Assembly: GCA_949126835.1 (NCBI GenBank)
Contig: OX421492.1
Coordinates: 44,847,498-44,911,497 of the forward strand
Source of the DNA: Anisus vortex
Lineage: Eukaryota > Mollusca > Gastropoda > Planorbidae
Direction: 5' to 3'
Length of the DNA: 64,000 nt
Positions 1 to 11,143 of this stretch are shown in pieces. Both the position numbers and the translations under genes were made by a program. Every line of letters starts with the position of its first letter. Position 1 is the stretch's first letter. The notes under the pieces are model-generated. The model was not told the DNA's origin, made no database searches, and was given only the letters and a program-made list of their open reading frames with translations.

Positions 1-179
1 AGAGAAGGTTAGTCTGACGTCACTATCTTCTCCCTCCCTTACGCAATTACATCTCCCCATCACTCTTTCTCACCTGTTTCTCTACCCTTCACTATACTCT
101 TGTACTACGCCCAAATTCAGAGTCTACTGACTAATACGATTCAACTTGGTACTACATCTTGTTTGAATGGGTACGAATG

Positions 180-1303
180 TGTTAGTTAGAATGTATATAT
201 TTTATCCTATGCTATATTAATGTATTCATATCATGTCTTAATGTATTTATATCTTGTGCTATTTTAACGCATGTGTAGACAGTCATTACTCGATCCCTCA
301 CTCACCCCCCCCCCTCTTCGCGCCCCCGCCACCCCCCCCCCTTATATCCCCTCAGCTTAGCGGCACGTTATGCAATTGCTTTGAGACGGTCGTTCCCTGA
401 GCGAGTCATTACTCGATCCCTCACTCACCCCCTCCTCTTCGCGTCCCCGCCACCCCCACCCCCTTTTATATCTCCTCAGCTTAGCGGCATGTTATGCAAT
501 TGCTTTGAGACAGTCGTTCCCTGAGCGTTGACCAAAGAACCCAGTTCGCACACATATAACTAATTCTCGTCCGAACCACCCCCCCCCCAGCCACTTGAGT
601 TAACTACTTAAAATTCTACCAAAGGGAGATAAATTCCCCCACTCAGCATGACGTCTGTATAAATTGTCTTTCATCTAGACCTCCCCCCCCTTTCCGCCCT
701 CGCAACCCCGACCCCCAATCCATTTTTGGCTCCAATAAGCTTTTCTTATGCAAATGTATATTCAATCTAGCCAATGAGAATAGGATGTAATTAAATGTAA
801 GCCAACCAAATTAACCTTGGGTCAGGTGACTAGTGTCCACGAAAAAGCCCGCCCAACTAAACTAAAGCAGATCTCCCCCAGCTCCCGAGCTAGACACATC
901 GTTTTGGTCTAGCTCCCGAATTGTTACTTGGACTTGCAGATACTTAGCCAGTAATCGTAATTCCCTCATTATAGTTACGTAGCCTAAACTTGGATTCCGC
1001 AACAACACAGTATATTGAGTGTTAGACGTTCCTGTGCATATATCTCAAGCATTGTATCTCCCCTGCATGTTAGTATGTGTATTTCATCATTGGATATTGA
1101 ATTTGAATCATAAATAAACACCTGAAACGTAACCAGAAACTTGCTTGCCTAACTTAGAACTGTCTGTTTGTGTGTGTTTAACAACATCTAAGCGAGCCAG
1201 TAGAGAACAAATAAATATTCCAGGTCAACCACAGCATCGGCATCTCATATCTCTAAGACAACCAGCCATTATTACCCCCCCCCCTCTCAATTGCCACGTC
1301 GTG
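180..1303 (+). other. Candidate solo LTR-like or unclassified repeat
   Basis: This non-coding stretch starts TGTTAG and ends GTGACA, so it has TG...CA ends. It carries AATAAA-type signals near 1113 and 1210 close to its right side, as the R-U5 part of an LTR would. It also contains several C-runs. No primer-binding site follows it and no flanking duplication was found, so the LTR reading is weak. It could equally be an unrelated intergenic repeat. Confidence 0.2.
282..527. repeat. Direct duplication, two units of about 123 bp
   Basis: Two adjacent units (282-404 and 405-527) share the start GTCATTACTCGATCCC, a C-rich centre and the end CGTTCCCTGAGCG. They differ mainly in C-run lengths and a few substitutions. 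This is a simple recent tandem duplication. Confidence 0.8.
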
Positions 1304-1600
1304 ACACCCGTTTAAAGAACCACCCGGTGCCTGGATTCCTGTACCTATAGTATAGGATTTGCGCTACCGGGTGACAGTACAGGTATACGGGCGATCCATC
1401 ACGATAATGATCCTTAGGGGAACCACAGTAAACGGTCGCCGGACTGCTGGAACCTTCCCTGTTACACGCCCCGCCACGTCTTCGGCGTGTCGTGGGGTGG
1501 CTGCAGCCCGGACGAGATCACTTAATCCTAAACGTTACGCCCTGGACACAAGAGCCGAAAGACTCGTGCATAGGAATTGTTGCTGTCAAGCTTTCTGGTA
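1304..1600. other. GC-rich segment with strong hairpins
   Basis: This stretch is much richer in GC than its neighbours. CACCCGGT (1321-1328) pairs with ACCGGGTG (1366-1373). Inside that stem CCTATA-G-TATAGG forms a second hairpin. Farther right, CACGTC-TTCG-GCGTG gives a stem closed by a C(UUCG)G tetraloop. An open frame of 80 codons crosses it but resembles no family I recognise. It could be part of a mobile element leader or a structured RNA. Confidence 0.3.
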
Positions 1601-2649
1601 GCGAACAGTTGTGTTGACTTGTTATTAATAATATTAAATAAGTAAAATATACTATCTAAAAGGAAAAAGAACAACACAAATACTAAACAATAAAAAGGTA
1701 AATGATAAAAAAAAAGTATAGTCTACGTTGAAAATGATATTTCAATACAATAAAAACTAAAGTGAGGACGATTTTTGTCGGTATTTAATTTTTGTTCTTG
1801 CTTATTGTATCAATAAAACAGTATTCAGAATGTTTCTTTCGGTATTTAGCTCTTGTTCTTCTATATTGTGTCCAGTTGCCCTGACCATAGCACAGACATA
1901 AAATTTTTATTTAAAAGTAATCATTTATTACTTGTACTTTATAATTCGTATCATTTGATATATAGAGTGTAGAACGTCGCCTATTAAAGGATATTCTCAA
2001 TAGGACGTGTATCCATTAAATAATTCAAACAATTGGTTACCTTTACTTAAAAGGATAATGTAAACATCTATAATGAAAAAAGAAATGATTTGATAGTCAT
2101 TACGTCATACGCTAGTATTTTTAAAAAGTACACCATTCAACTCTCCAAGCCAAATTGCGGTGCGTAACTTTTAAAAAAAAAAGTCTCACCACATTAAACA
2201 AACAACAGCAGAATTGGAAAAACCCGATAAGACCCTCGCGTTCAACATAGTAAATCTCGCGTTCAACATAGCAATGAACGGAAATGGCCATTTGCTATGT
2301 ACGGTTATATTTAATTTGCATGGCTGGATCTAACATTTTGAATGTTTTAAATTAACACATTCATGATTATAAGTCATAAAATAAAATTCTCTTTTGGAGT
2401 ACGTTTCCGATTTATACATTTAATTTTTGTCCCGATTAGTCAAACGGCTAAGGTGCCTATAACGAACAAACATATATATATATATATAAATATATATAAA
2501 AATAAATAAAATAATTATATATATATAAACAAACAAACAAACTCACGACAATTATATATGTTGATGATAGCCCAGATAAATCTGTGTATCGGAACGCTTA
2601 GCGACTTTGATTTGAGAGTATAGACAGATGACGAAATATCAAAAACTAT
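1601..2649. other. AT-rich non-coding sequence
   Basis: No gene is visible. A tRNA A-box-like string, TAGTCAAACGG (2437-2447), lies upstream of an AT-dinucleotide run near 2470-2525. No B box follows, so it is at most a truncated SINE head. Confidence 0.5.
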
Positions 2650-3875
2650 AATAAGATGGACCGCTTGCTCTAGTTTTAAAGCTTTATGTACTTTTTTCCG
2701 TGCACAACCAATAAGGCTGTCTTAAATTACTTCTACGCACCTCCTTGTTTCTTAAATGTTTCCGCTGTATAGAACTTTCGATTTTAATTTTTAATTGAGA
2801 AAATCAAAGCGATTCAATAGAACGGAAGTGCAAAGTATTATACGAATCGGGAATTCAGAAAATCAGTGTTTCGAGTCATCATATAGCAGAAATGCTAAAG
2901 CAAGCGGTCCATGTATATTATAGTCTATGGAAATACTTCCGATGTATACAACTTTCGATTTTAATCATAATTTGAGTTCTCATCTTATAACATTGTACAG
3001 TCGCTCCTTTTATAAACATTTCCTTTTACAAATACAATTTTAAAAGTTGTAATTTACATCTATTGTTCCTTTGTATACAAATTTCGATTTTAATCTTTTA
3101 TCTTATAGTCTAGATCTAATATATTACAGAAGATCCTTCTATAAAGGCATTCTTTTACATATCTAAACCGAAACGATGAAATTTAAAATTGAAAACATTT
3201 ACTTTTATTAGATCTTGATAATTATTTTAAAGTTTTAATTTACGTCTGGATTTTATGTCTGTAATATTTTATGTCTGTAATATTTTATGTCTGTAATATT
3301 TTATGTCTGTAATATTGTATGTCTGTAATATTTTATGTCTGTAATATTTTATGTCTGTAATATTTTATGTCTGTAATATTTTATGTCTGTAATATTTTAT
3401 GTCTGTAATATTTTATGTCTGTAATATTTTATGTCTGTAATATTTTATGTCTGTAATATTTTATGTCTGTAATATTTTATGTCTGTAATATTTTATGTCT
3501 GTAATATTTTATGTCTGTAATATTTTATGTCTGTAATATTTTATGTCTGTAATATTTTATGTCTGTAATATTTTATGTCTGTAATATTTTATGTCTGTAA
3601 TACTTTATGTCTGTAATATTTTATGTCTGTAATATTTTATGTCTGTAATATTTTATGTCTGTAATATTTTATGTCTGTAATATTCCTTCAAATTCTCCGA
3701 AAACATCTGGCAACTATAAAAGTGTATAGTTTTCCATTGATCAAATAATAGCGAATTACTAAACCGTAAATCTATAATTCAGTTTGTGATAGTAAATTCC
3801 GAAACGTGAGTTTACGAGTCATCAAAAGCAGATTTATCAAAGCAAGCGGTCAATCTTATTTGTCTTTGGTAATAT
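2650..3875. mobile_element. Tandem pair of MITE-like units
   Basis: The first unit runs from ATGGACCGCTTGCT (about 2655) to AGCAAGCGGTCCAT (about 2913), which are inverted ends. A second, diverged copy follows. Its right end, AAAGCAAGCGGTCAA, is near 3845. The two copies share internal strings such as ACTTTCGATTTTAAT and CGAGTCATCA. The second copy is enlarged by a 16-bp minisatellite. No coding sequence is present, so these look like non-autonomous DNA elements. Superfamily unknown. Confidence 0.45.
3250..3684. repeat. 16-bp minisatellite, about 27 copies
   Basis: The unit TATTTTATGTCTGTAA is repeated almost perfectly. Rare variants (TATTG, TACTT) are visible. It lies inside the second MITE-like unit. 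Confidence 0.95.
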
Positions 3876-4540
3876 GTAGACAATATTAATAATGCCCATA
3901 TGACCTGCGTGTGTATGTATACTCAATTTAGAATAAGGATAATTCGGCTTAATTTTTTAAAATTAGCATAGCGAGTATGTAAATCCTGCTGTGAAAAATG
4001 TTTAGCAGACAACGTTCAATTCTAGCATTTTAAATATGTCTCTACCTAAACGTGTGAGTGCAATGATTATGAATCCTATCCATTTCCGTCTGTCTGCCTC
4101 ACACACACACACACAAACACATGCATACATACACATATATATGCAAGATTAAAACAAAAAATACTTTTTAGCATGTTTAAAAACTCTATTGATTAAAAGT
4201 ATATTAGTACAAAAATATCATAAGCCAGATTCCTAACTATATAAATATGTATATCTTTTATTCTTTTCTCTTCAATTTAGCAAATATAAAACTAGATCTA
4301 TGTTATATAGGTCTTCGTATAGTCATTTTACCTTTCCACCATTCTTTTCTCCGTAAACGTTGACTTAATTCTTCGTAAATTTTCTTCAGCAATGTAAAAC
4401 CTTCAAAACATTTCAGTTTTCCAGTTTTGTATAAAGTACAAAAGTATTTAGAAAAGGTAATATAAAAGTATTCTTAAAATTAGAATCATTATAACGCAAG
4501 CACAATTTAATAAACTTGATCTCTTTATAACTGCCTTTAG
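3876..4540. other. AT-rich non-coding sequence
   Basis: Nothing coding is visible. A short CA/TA microsatellite lies near 4101-4143. Confidence 0.6.
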
Positions 4541-4688
4541 AATTATCAACGTATTATCCTTACCCCCACTTTACCAACATGGAACAAATAATTATCAACG
4601 TATTATCCTTACCCCCACTTTACCAACATGGAACAAATAATTATCAACGTATTATCCTTACACCCATTTTACCAACATGGAACAAATA
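4541..4688. repeat. 49-bp tandem repeat, 3 copies
   Basis: Three units start AATTATCAACGTATTATCC at 4541, 4590 and 4639. The third carries small changes in the C-rich centre. Confidence 0.95.
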
Positions 4689-4744
4689 ATTGATTTTGAA
4701 AAAAAAAGGCTTATCGGCTGAAAAGTACAGATATGGACAAATTT

Positions 4745-5050
4745 TAGCAATTAATTAATAGTCTCGCCACCCATTTCCCGGTGGCTATGCCCATGCTTAT
4801 AATGTCTGGCCTCACACAATCCACAGGCACCATAAAACAGTGTTCACAAGTTTCAGTAGCCACGCCATACTAGGAGATTGCATTGTCATCACAAAGCTCA
4901 CAAAGCCACCTTTACTGTCCCCTAATAAATTGCAGGTACCCATCAGAGCTGGGTAGGCTCAGAGACACTTTTCAGAGCCGGAACAAACCTTAGCATTTAT
5001 CAGGATTCATACTGAGAACCTTCGGAACGTCAGCCGAACGCTCTAGCTTA
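4745..5050 (-). mobile_element. Candidate tRNA-derived SINE
   Basis: Read on the minus strand, the sequence starts near 5048 with part of a tRNA: TAGAGCGTTCGGCTGACG, which can form an anticodon-arm stem TTCGG/CCGAA. A T-arm-like GGTTCTCAGTATGAATCC follows (5003-5020). A non-tRNA body of about 250 bp follows, containing GGGTACCTGCAATTTATTAGG. This head-plus-body layout is that of animal SINEs. The 5' half of the tRNA part, with the true A box, is missing or diverged, so it is probably truncated. Confidence 0.5.
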
Positions 5051-5253
5051 CAAACAGTTGTGATAATCTCTGGTATGAAACTAATTATGATAAAATTGGA
5101 CACTAATGATAATAATGTCATCAAAGGAAAGAGCAAATTTTTTTTAATTATGCTTTTGAGAAATCTCAATCCAAAGATTGTCTTTAAAACGGAAGTTGAT
5201 TCATTGCCAAGGAAATACATACAATTTGAACACTTCAGAAATCTTCTCAGAAT

Positions 5254-5495
5254 ACAATAAAACTGATAGTCTTTTAATCCAAATAAAACGGATAGTCTTT
5301 TAATCCAAATAAAACTAATAGTCTTTTAATCCAAATAAAACTGATAGTCTTTTAATCCAAATAAAACTGATAGTCTTTTAATCCAAATAAAACTGATAGT
5401 CTTTTAATCCAAATAAAACTGATAGTCTTTTAATCCAAATAAAACTGATAGTCTTTTAATCCAAATAAAACTGATAGTCTTTTAATCCAAATATT
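5254..5495. repeat. 26-bp minisatellite, about 9 copies
   Basis: The unit AATAAAACTGATAGTCTTTT plus AATCCA repeats head to tail. The first copies carry CGGATAG and CTAATAG variants. Confidence 0.95.
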
Positions 5496-6070
5496 TTAAT
5501 TTGATTCTTCAGCACTAAACACTACCCTATTATATATGAAGTTTACAATTTCCAATCATTCTGGATTTTGTGATAGTAATTAAAAAGTTTAAGATCAGAC
5601 ATTCGATCATGTCGAAGTTTTCATATATGGTCAACTTTTGTCGCTTTGTAAACACTCAACAGTCAATTACTGCATGGTGAACAAGAAAATACACTCAACA
5701 TTGCTTTGAAGGAAAAGTTTCACCTTTGAATGAAAAATGGCAGTTAAAGACAACTATGTTTGTGTTTTATTTATCTCACTAATTCGATGCACATTTTAAA
5801 TAACACGTACTAGAATCGTTGTTTCTTCAAATTAAAACCACGACGGAAGCCTACATTATTTCCGGCTCATTTTTCCAGACTTTTGAAAAAGTATACCAGA
5901 TATATAAAAACAATTAAAAAAATAATAAGAACACATAAAACTAATTTACCCCATCGTTTCCCCGCGGGCTATTTCTAGTCTCTCTATAAATATGTATGTA
6001 ATTTAGTGAGGGCGTTGTTTTTTAGTTTTTGTTTTATTTCCTTCTTCAACACTTTACTTTATAATATTTT
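5496..6070. other. AT-rich non-coding sequence
   Basis: No gene, RNA or repeat could be recognised here. Confidence 0.5.
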
Positions 6071-6071
6071 C

Positions 6072-6716
6072 CTTTACATCAATATTTATAAAATATCATG
6101 TGACACTTTACATCAATATTTATGAAATATCACGTGACACTTTACATTAATATTTATGAAATATCACGTGATACTTTACATCAATATTTATGACATATCT
6201 CGTGACACTTTACATCAATATTTATAAAATATTACGTGACACTTTACATCATTATTTATGAAATGTCACGAGACACTTTACATCAATATTTATGAAATAT
6301 CACGTGACACTTTACATCAATATTTATGAAATTTCACGAGACACTTTACATCAATATTTATGAAATATCACGTGACACTTTACATCAATATTTATGAAAT
6401 ATCACGTGACACTTTACATTAATATTTATGAAATATCACGTGATACTTTACATCAATATTTATGACATATCTCGTGACACTTTACATCAATATTTATAAA
6501 ATATTACGTGACACTTTACATCAATATTTATGAAATGTCACGAGACACTTTACATCAATATTTATGAAATATCACGTGACACTTTACATCAATATTTATG
6601 AAATTTCACGAGACACTTTACATCAATATTTATGAAATATCACGTGACACTTTACATCAATATTTATGAAATATCACGTGACACTTTACATCAATATTGA
6701 TGAAATATCACGTGAC
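6072..6716. repeat. 34-bp minisatellite with E-box-like palindrome, about 19 copies
   Basis: The unit contains TTTACATCAATATTTATGAA followed by ATATCACGTGACAC. About ten copies keep the palindrome TCACGTGA. The others have CTCGTG, TACGTG or CACGAG. The variant order repeats with a shift of about 272 bp (8 units), which indicates duplication of a multi-unit block. Confidence 0.95.
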
Positions 6717-7002
6717 AACATTGTATGTTATTTGTGCTTCAATTATTCATTCTCATTATATTACATGTTTTTTAGATTCGAACACGTCGATATTGTCAAA
6801 AGAAATAATTAATTATGTTCACGATGCTAACATTGTAAAATATCAAGACATTTAACATGTAGTTAATAAAATGTATTTAAAAGTTCAATTAATTTACCAA
6901 TTGCTATAAATGTGTTAAAAATAACATACTATTGATCAAATTACGACATTGCAATGCTAAATCCTAGGAATCGAATTGAGAATTTTAACGATGTTGACAT
7001 TA
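6717..7002. other. Non-coding spacer
   Basis: AT-rich sequence between two arrays. Nothing is recognised in it. Confidence 0.5.
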
Positions 7003-7521
7003 GAATACTTTGACTTAGAATACATAAATTTATATAACATAGACTAAAATACATAAAGTAAAAAACTTTGACTGAGACACATAGATTTACAACATATAAA
7101 CTTAAAATATATAAACTTAGAATACATAAACTTAGAATATATACACTTAGAATATATACACTTAGAATATATACACTTAGAAAACATGACCTTAGAATAC
7201 ATAAACTTGGAATATATAGATTTACAATACATACACATAGAATACATAGACTTAGAATACATAAACTTAGAATATATACAATTAGAATATATACACTTAG
7301 AATACATGCGCTTAGAATACATACAGTTAGAAAACATAAACTTAGAATACATAAATTTAGAAAATTTTGTCTGAGACACATAGATTTAAAATACATAAGC
7401 TTAGAATACATAAGCTTAAAATATATAGGCCTACACTTAGAATAGATATACCTACAATACATACACTTAGAAAACATATACTTAGAAAGCATAAACTTAG
7501 AATATATACACTTAGAATATA
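7003..7521. repeat. 15-bp minisatellite, left part
   Basis: Units such as ATATACACTTAGAAT and ATACATAAACTTAGA repeat for about 0.5 kb. A block starting CTGAGACACATAGATTTA recurs 300 bp (20 units) later. The long frames on both strands arise because 15 is a multiple of three. The array continues after 9751 beyond an inserted transposon. Confidence 0.95.
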
Positions 7522-7959
7522 GAGTAAATGACCTAAGCGCGAACACCACCTCATAGCGAACGCCAATCAAAAAACGTTCGCAGTTTCTCTATTTTCATGT
7601 CTACTACGAAAACGAGCGTCAATTTAAAGAAAATAGCTATTGCTCAATATTCTTTAGGCCAATTCAGTTCCGTGAAGAGTATTTTTGTGATCAAAAAGGG
7701 CCGACATTTGGAGCCATGGTGGCTAAAAACCTCCCACCGGATTAACGAATGTGGTATCCGGGTTAAGACTCCTTTTGCTTTCCTTTTAACATTTAAATGT
7801 GTTTGCTATCGGATCATCACTTGCATATAATTAAGGAACAATGCTGTTTTGATTTACAATACTTCATTATAGTAGCCTAATGTTTGTTTTAAAGGAGAGT
7901 TTGCAATGAAGTATGCAAAACGTAGGATTGATCCTCATAGCGACATTTTTTTTTTCTGT

Positions 7960-8973
7960 TGGAGTGGGTATCGAATACTGTCAAAAATGCATCTCAAAGG
8001 GAATATTACTAGATTATTGGATAATATACTGTACTTGGACCCTGTACGCATCGCAAGAAAGAGACTCTCTTCTTTCCACATGCGCTGCCTCAGACGCATA
8101 CTTGGGATATCTTCGAAGGACCGCATAACAAACAACGAGGTCTTGCAACGGGCTAACATGCCTAGCATGGTCACTCTCCTTCGCCAACGACGTCTTCGGT
8201 GGCTTGGTCATGTTTCCAGGATGGAGGATGGGCGAATCCCAAAAGACCTGCTATATGCTGAGCTCGCTGAAGGCAAGAGAGCTACTGGCCGCCCCCAACT
8301 CAGGTTCAAGGACGTCTGCAAACGTGACCTAAAGGCTATAGATGTAGAGGTCGGAAACTGGGAGAACCTTGCCCAGCACAGAAATAGTTGGAGACACACC
8401 GGTATAAATGCGGCAGAGGGCAAACTTCGCCTTATGGCGGAGGCTAAACGAGCAGCGAAGAAAAGTAGGCTGCCCCTTAACAATCTCCAACGGTCCATCT
8501 GTCAAGTGCCAGAGATGCGACAGAGCCTGTCTCTCAAGGATAGGTCTCCACAGACACAGTCAATTTTGCAGGGCTGGCCAAATCACAGGAGCGCAAATCT
8601 AATCGTCTTTCGAGACTATGGAGCCAATGATGATGATACTGTACTTAGAGCAAGACTCGGGAGAGAAGAAGAGCAGAAAAAACCCACTAAAAAGAGAAGG
8701 GTCAAGAAAAGTAACGCAAGTAAGCTCTGATAGCAGGAAAGATTCAGATTTACTACAACTAATGTAAGTAGAAATGGCTGGGGAGGAGGGAGGATGACGA
8801 CTATTTAATAATTGTTGGTAGGCGTCTGTAAAGGGTGCAAAAAAAGGAGAGGGACAGAGGTTTGGGTGCAGTGTGAGATATGTGATGGCTGTTGGCATGC
8901 ACAGTGCACACATAATTGTGCTTCCTTGAAACAAGATACTTTTGTGTGCACTTTGTGCTGCTCTGACCAGTGA
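7960..8973 (+). pseudogene. Transposase C-terminal remnant with PHD-like finger
   Basis: If the LINE at 8037-8635 and one duplicate are ignored, one frame runs from about 7990 through LLDNILYLEQDSGEKK and a basic and serine/acidic linker (RKVTQVSSDSRKDSDLLQ) to a stop near 8760. After short damage, frame 8818-8973 encodes a zinc-finger module with cysteines CKGC, CEIC, HAQC and CTLC, ending CCSDQ and a stop. The order C2-C2-H-C-C2 is that of a PHD finger, which some pogo-type transposases carry at the C-terminus. The module is intact but the linker has stops. The upstream catalytic region is absent or unrecognisable. A host PHD exon is the alternative; position inside the inverted ends argues against it. 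Confidence 0.5.
8037..8635 (+). mobile_element. 5'-truncated LINE copy inside the TA-target transposon
   Basis: The insert is flanked by an 11-bp duplication, ATACTGTACTT (8026-8036 and 8636-8646). It encodes the last part of a LINE reverse transcriptase: SSFHMRCLRRILGI, RLRWLGHVSRM, GRIPKDLLYAEL and FKDVCKRDL. These match the C-terminus of the full-length LINE at 17120-20476. A frame change near 8470-8500 separates this from the terminal zinc finger CQRCDRACLSRIGLHRH. The 3' end carries ATCGTCTTTCGAGAC, like the 3' tail of the full-length copy. It is a dead copy produced by target-primed insertion. Confidence 0.85.
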
Positions 8974-9751
8974 CATCACATCTTCAGACAGTTGGTATAG
9001 GATCTGTATTTAGCTTTGTATTTTTGTTAGCCTTTTAGATATCTTATTTATTTGCGTATTTTTTTAATAATTCATATGGAAGATAAATCAAGTCAAATTT
9101 ATGTCAAGCATTCACATTTTTTAAATAATAATTTTTTTTTTTTTATTACTTTGCTGACTTTTAAGTCTTTAATTTCAATGCTGTTTGTTTGAAAATACAG
9201 TATAGATATCATGCATTTATTAAAAGAAGCATGTAGATTATAGGAACACTATCTTGTCTTTCTCTTTAATGTTGGTACAGAGGTTATCTTGACTCACTCA
9301 TGTATAGCCTAGATCTTTATTTTACATCATAAAACTCATTGGTTTAGAAAAAAAAATATATGAAAAAAATTAAACGATCTGTCAAAATCTAGACAAATGC
9401 AGATGATAATACAATAGCATGCGCATCTCCAGTGTTCTTTACATTAACAAAATAATAAATCTTTGATGACTTTAGCTTAGTGTTTGCTATGAAATCAGAG
9501 AGTCCGCTGTGAATTTTATTGAAAAAAAGTGTTCGCTATGAAGCAGCAAACAAGGTCGTCTGATAATGTAATCTACACCCTAACCCTGAGTAGTAATACA
9601 ATAATGTATGATCATTCAAGTAGCCCCGTTGTCGTACTGTCTTTTGGTACTTTCGTTTTTATTCTATGTCTAACGGTTTAGATACTAGGTCACAAAAACT
9701 AAAAAGAGTGCTTTTTTTAGCCTAATGGTGTTCGCAAAGGGTGATTTACTC

Positions 9752-10371
9752 TATACACATAGAATACATACACTTAAAAAACATAAACTTACAATACATC
9801 AACTTAGAATAGATACACTTTGAATACATACACTCAGAAAACATAAACTTAGAATATATAAGCTTAGAATATATACACTTAGAATACATTCATTTAAAAA
9901 ACATAAACTTAGAATACATAAACTTTATATATATACACCTACAATACATACACTTAGAAAACATAAGCATAGAATACATAAACTTAGAATATATACACTT
10001 AGAATATATACACTTAGAATATATACACATAGAATATATACACTTAGAATACATTCACTTAGAAAACATAAACTTAGAATACATAAACTTAGAATACATA
10101 AACTTAGAATATATACACCTAGACTTAGAAAACATAAACTTAGAATACATAAACTTTGAATATATACACTTAGAATATATACACTTAGAATATATACACA
10201 TAGAATATATACACTTAGAATACATTCACTTAGAAAACATAAACTTAGAATACATAAACTTAGAATACATAAACTTAGAATATATACACCTAGACTTAGA
10301 AAACATAAACTTAGAATACATAAACTTTGAATATATACACTTAGAATATATACACTTAGAATACATACACC
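9752..10371. repeat. 15-bp minisatellite, right part
   Basis: This is the same family as 7003-7521 (ACTTAGAATATATAC, ACTTAGAAAACATAA). A block of about 171 bp containing CACCTAGACTTAGAAAAC occurs twice (about 10028 and 10198). The 166-codon minus-strand frame across it is a repeat artefact. Confidence 0.95.
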
Positions 10372-10620
10372 CAGTGCTTTTTTGTGACGGTACGCACCGG
10401 TACGGCGTACCGGCACCTTTTTCAATGTGGGGAAAAAATCATTACTCTTCTTGTATTTTAAAGTTTAATATTAATTTATTATATTATTAATTTGTTAAAA
10501 TTCAATTATTTTAAAATTGCGCGCAATAATAATTAAAATATAAAAATCGAAACTGCTTTAAAAGTTAGGCAATCCATCACTGAGTACCGGCACCTTTTTT
10601 TTTACAAAAAAAAAGCACAG
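10372..10620. mobile_element. hAT-like MITE, 249 bp
   Basis: The left end is CAGTGCTTTTTTGTGACGG. The right end, on the minus strand, is CTGTGCTTTTTTTTTGTA. Both then lead into GGTGCCGGTAC or GTACCGGCACC. The flanks CATACACC (10364-10371) and GATACACC (10621-10628) match at 7 of 8 positions, consistent with a hAT 8-bp target duplication. The left arm also holds CCGGTAC-GGC-GTACCGG. No coding capacity. It was inserted at the right edge of the 15-bp array. Confidence 0.65.
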
Positions 10621-10624
10621 GATA

Positions 10625-10663
10625 CACCTATAATACATACACTTAGTGTATGTATTATAGGTG
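10625..10663. repeat. Perfect 39-bp palindrome
   Basis: The arm CACCTATAATACATACAC (10625-10642) is followed by the loop TTA and an exact reverse complement (10646-10663). The arm resembles the 15-bp array sequence. It can form a hairpin or cruciform. Confidence 0.95.
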
Positions 10664-10736
10664 AAATTAGTGAAAGAATGAAAACCTTAGAATTTTAATT
10701 ATCTTCAAACTAAAAAATTTAAAATAAAACAAATTT

Positions 10737-10995
10737 TACATGTACTTTAAGGGAACGATATAAAAACTTATTAAACACCTGCAAGACATATTGAAATTGT
10801 ACATGTAGGCTACTTTAAGTGAACGATATGAAAACTTATTAAACACTTGCAAGACATATTGAAATTGTACATGTACTTTAAGTGAACGATATGAAAACTT
10901 ATTAAACACTTGCAAGACATATTGAAATTGTACGTGTACTCTAAGTGAACGATATGAAATGTTATTAAACGCCTGCAAGACATATTGAAAGAGTA
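10737..10995. repeat. 63-bp tandem repeat, 4 copies
   Basis: Each unit contains GAACGATATGAAAACTTATT and CAAGACATATTGAAATTG. The second unit has a small insertion (GGCTAC) and the fourth is the most diverged. Confidence 0.95.
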
Positions 10996-11084
10996 ATGTA
11001 GCCAAAGTGCTCTTCTCTTCTGTCCGTCTCTCTCTCTCTATATATATAATGACTTTTATTTTACTTTGAAACAATTGATAATTG

Positions 11085-11143
11085 ATCCATAGTATTCCAT
11101 AGTATTCCATAGTACTCCATAGTATTCCATAGTATTCCATAGT
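11085..11143. repeat. 10-bp tandem repeat, about 6 copies
   Basis: The unit ATAGTATTCC repeats. One copy reads ATAGTACTCC. Confidence 0.9.

Larger units (their letters stand above)
7522..9751 (+). mobile_element. TA-target DNA transposon, pogo/mariner-type, degenerate
   Basis: The 15-bp array is interrupted by 2230 bp with inverted ends. The left end is GAGTAAATGACC...GCGAACACCA. The right end, read on the minus strand, is GAGTAAATCACCC...GCGAACACCA. TA duplicates flank it at 7520-7521 and 9752-9753, and removing the insert restores a normal array unit. Subterminal GTTCGCTATGA-like motifs occur inside both ends (near 7550, 9480 and 9530), as transposase binding sites often do. It contains a transposase C-terminal remnant and a LINE insertion. 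Without the LINE it would be about 1.6 kb. The TA target and zinc-finger tail fit the pogo group, but no DDE core was recognised. Confidence 0.65.

Noticed and set aside
2431..2460. tRNA gene
   Set aside because: Only an A-box-like string is present, with no B box or foldable cloverleaf.
7906..8730. 274-codon ORF as one gene
   Set aside because: It is a chimera of transposon sequence, a 5'-truncated LINE and transposon sequence again. The target duplicates prove the join is accidental.
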